64,000 nt of DNA, taken from contig CM048840.1 of the NCBI GenBank assembly GCA_026545765.1, positions 10,045,265 to 10,109,264 of the forward strand. The letters run 5' to 3'. Positions 62,890 to 64,000 of this stretch are shown here, piece by piece. Numbering within the stretch: position 1 is the stretch's first letter; each line of letters opens with the position of its first letter. Both the position numbers and the translations under genes were made by a program. The DNA is from Plantago major. Lineage: Eukaryota > Streptophyta > Magnoliopsida > Lamiales > Plantaginaceae. The notes under the pieces were generated by a model. The model made no database searches, was not told where the DNA came from, and saw only the letters and a list, made by a program, of their open reading frames with translations.

Positions 62890-64000
62890 TCAATCATTGA
62901 GTTGCTTGACTTGCAATCCTAGGAAATAATTCATTTCTCCCATCATGCTCATCTCAAACTTGTTTTTCGTGAGATTTGCAAAGTCATCACAAAGTTGCTT
63001 GTCCTTAGATCCAAATATAATGTCATCCACATATACTTGAACTAAGAGTAGTTTCCCATCATGATTTAAGGTAAATAAAGTTTTATCAACTTCACCTTTC
63101 TTGAAACCACTTTCCAGAAGGTATTTGGCCAAAGTGTCATACCACGCTCTTGGAGCCTGTTTCAGTCCATATAGAGCTTTCTGTAATTTATAAACCATTC
63201 TACTTTCTGAGGAAACTTCAAAGCCAGGTGGTTGCTCAACATAAACTTCTTCTGCAAGTTCATCGTTCAAGAATGCACTTTTGACATCCATCTGATAAAC
63301 TTTGAAATTTTTATGAGCTGCAAAGGCCAGAAAGAGTCTTATTGGATCCAATCTGGCAACTGGTGCATATGACTCATCAAAATCTAGACCTTCAGTCTGG
63401 GTAAATCCCTTGGCAACCAATCTCGCTTTGTTTCTGGTTATTTCACCAGTTTCATTCATTTTGTTTCTGAAAACCCACTTAGTTCCAATCACAGATATTC
63501 CTACTACAAATGGAACTAGTTTCCAGACTTTGTTTCTCTCAAATTGATCCAGCTCTTCTTGCATTGCAGAGATCCAGTCTTGGTCTCCTAATGCTTCTTC
63601 TATAGTTTTAGGTTCAATATTTGAGATGAAACATCCAAAGAGAGAATTAGCATTTTCAGCTATTGCTGTCCTAGTCCTAACACCTTGATTAATTGGTCCA
63701 ATTACATCTTTTGCAGGATGATCTTTGATCCATCTCATCATAGGTTTAGTGCTAGTAGGATCAATATCCAAGTGATTTGAATGTGAATCACTAAGATTTT
63801 GATTTGATACTTTTTCAGTATCTGAGATATCTGACACATGGGAAATGCCATGGATATCTGACACTTTTTCAGTGTTAGAGATATCTGGAACTTGCATTTC
63901 AGCAGTCTCATTTTCAGATACCTCTTCATGATGAAGGTTCTCAGTAACCTGTTCCATTTCTGGAAACTTCATAGGAAATTCTTCATCATGTTTGTGAGTC
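62890..64000 (-). pseudogene. Reverse transcriptase of S-D, intact YVDD, runs off window
   Basis: About 360 residues, open from the edge region to 62,890. Acidic linker with V-S-D-I repeats, then [62 protein letters not shown], catalytic YVDDIIFGS and [18 protein letters not shown]. It is the only S copy here with an intact RT active site. The frame ends at a stop replacing the codon after KQLND. The integrase should lie beyond 64,000. Confidence 0.94.

Larger units (their letters stand above)
53602..64000 (-). mobile_element. SIRE-like copia element S-D with third gene, 5' half off window
   Basis: Minus-strand sister of S-A and S-B: 3' LTR, polypurine tract, third gene (55,657-61,295), spacer, RNase H and RT up to the edge. 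It keeps the intact RT active site and the open exon 1 of the third gene, so it is the best-preserved copy here. Both are seen in the sequence. Confidence 0.95.

Noticed and set aside
1..64000. A host gene between the elements
   Set aside because: Every interval could be assigned to an element or LTR; no exon-like sequence outside the third gene was found.

Overview
The window looks like nuclear DNA of a flowering plant, probably a eudicot. It consists entirely of LTR retrotransposons nested inside one another. I found no host gene, tRNA, rRNA or bacterial-type feature. The plant origin is inferred from Ty1/copia pol genes with initiator-Met-tRNA-type primer sites, Athila/Tat-like Ty3/gypsy elements with a tRNA-Asp-type primer site, and plant-style TATA boxes and GT-AG introns. 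I cannot name the species.

Layout: (1) 1-6,582, minus-strand copia element 'E' (SIRE-like), cut by the left edge. (2) 6,583-10,212, the gag-protease part of a minus-strand gypsy element 'G2', with a 98-bp LTR tail and an inverted LTR fragment. (3) 10,213-44,819, a short gypsy element 'G1' inserted into the gag of G2. (4) 11,754-42,208, a large minus-strand copia element 'S-A' inserted into the 3' untranslated region of G1, flanked by a perfect 5-bp duplication AGTAA. (5) 21,212-37,440, a plus-strand sister copy 'S-B' inserted into the integrase of S-A; a deletion removed the end of its 3' LTR and part of S-A's integrase. (6) 44,820-47,107, the start of G2 gag, its primer site and its 5' LTR. 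(7) 47,108-47,824, an LTR fragment hosting gypsy element 'G4' (47,825-52,842), which is interrupted by the LTR of 'G5' (52,843-53,601). (8) 53,602-64,000, a third minus-strand S copy, 'S-D', running off the right edge. Element-in-element depth reaches about four.

The S family has the usual gag-protease-integrase-RT-RNase H order, then a spacer with its own TATA-like box, then a long third gene in the same orientation. In all three copies this gene has six exons and five short GT-AG introns (77-93 bp) at the same places. Exon lengths are nearly constant and almost all introns are phase 0. It carries basic nuclear-localisation-like motifs, coiled coils and acidic repeats, but no visible membrane segment. 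It therefore sits where plant elements carry 'env-like' genes but looks more like a captured multi-exon gene. In S-B its acidic tract has expanded to an uninterrupted (GAA)258, against 19 units in S-A and 5 in S-D.

The gypsy elements share a conserved 3' noncoding region. Several carry arrays of short GC-rich palindromes in the U3 part of their LTRs, different in sequence but similar in layout. Every coding region examined is broken by stops, frameshifts or deletions, so the window is a graveyard of old insertions. Positions come from reading and aligning copies by eye; boundaries given as approximate may be off by a few bases.
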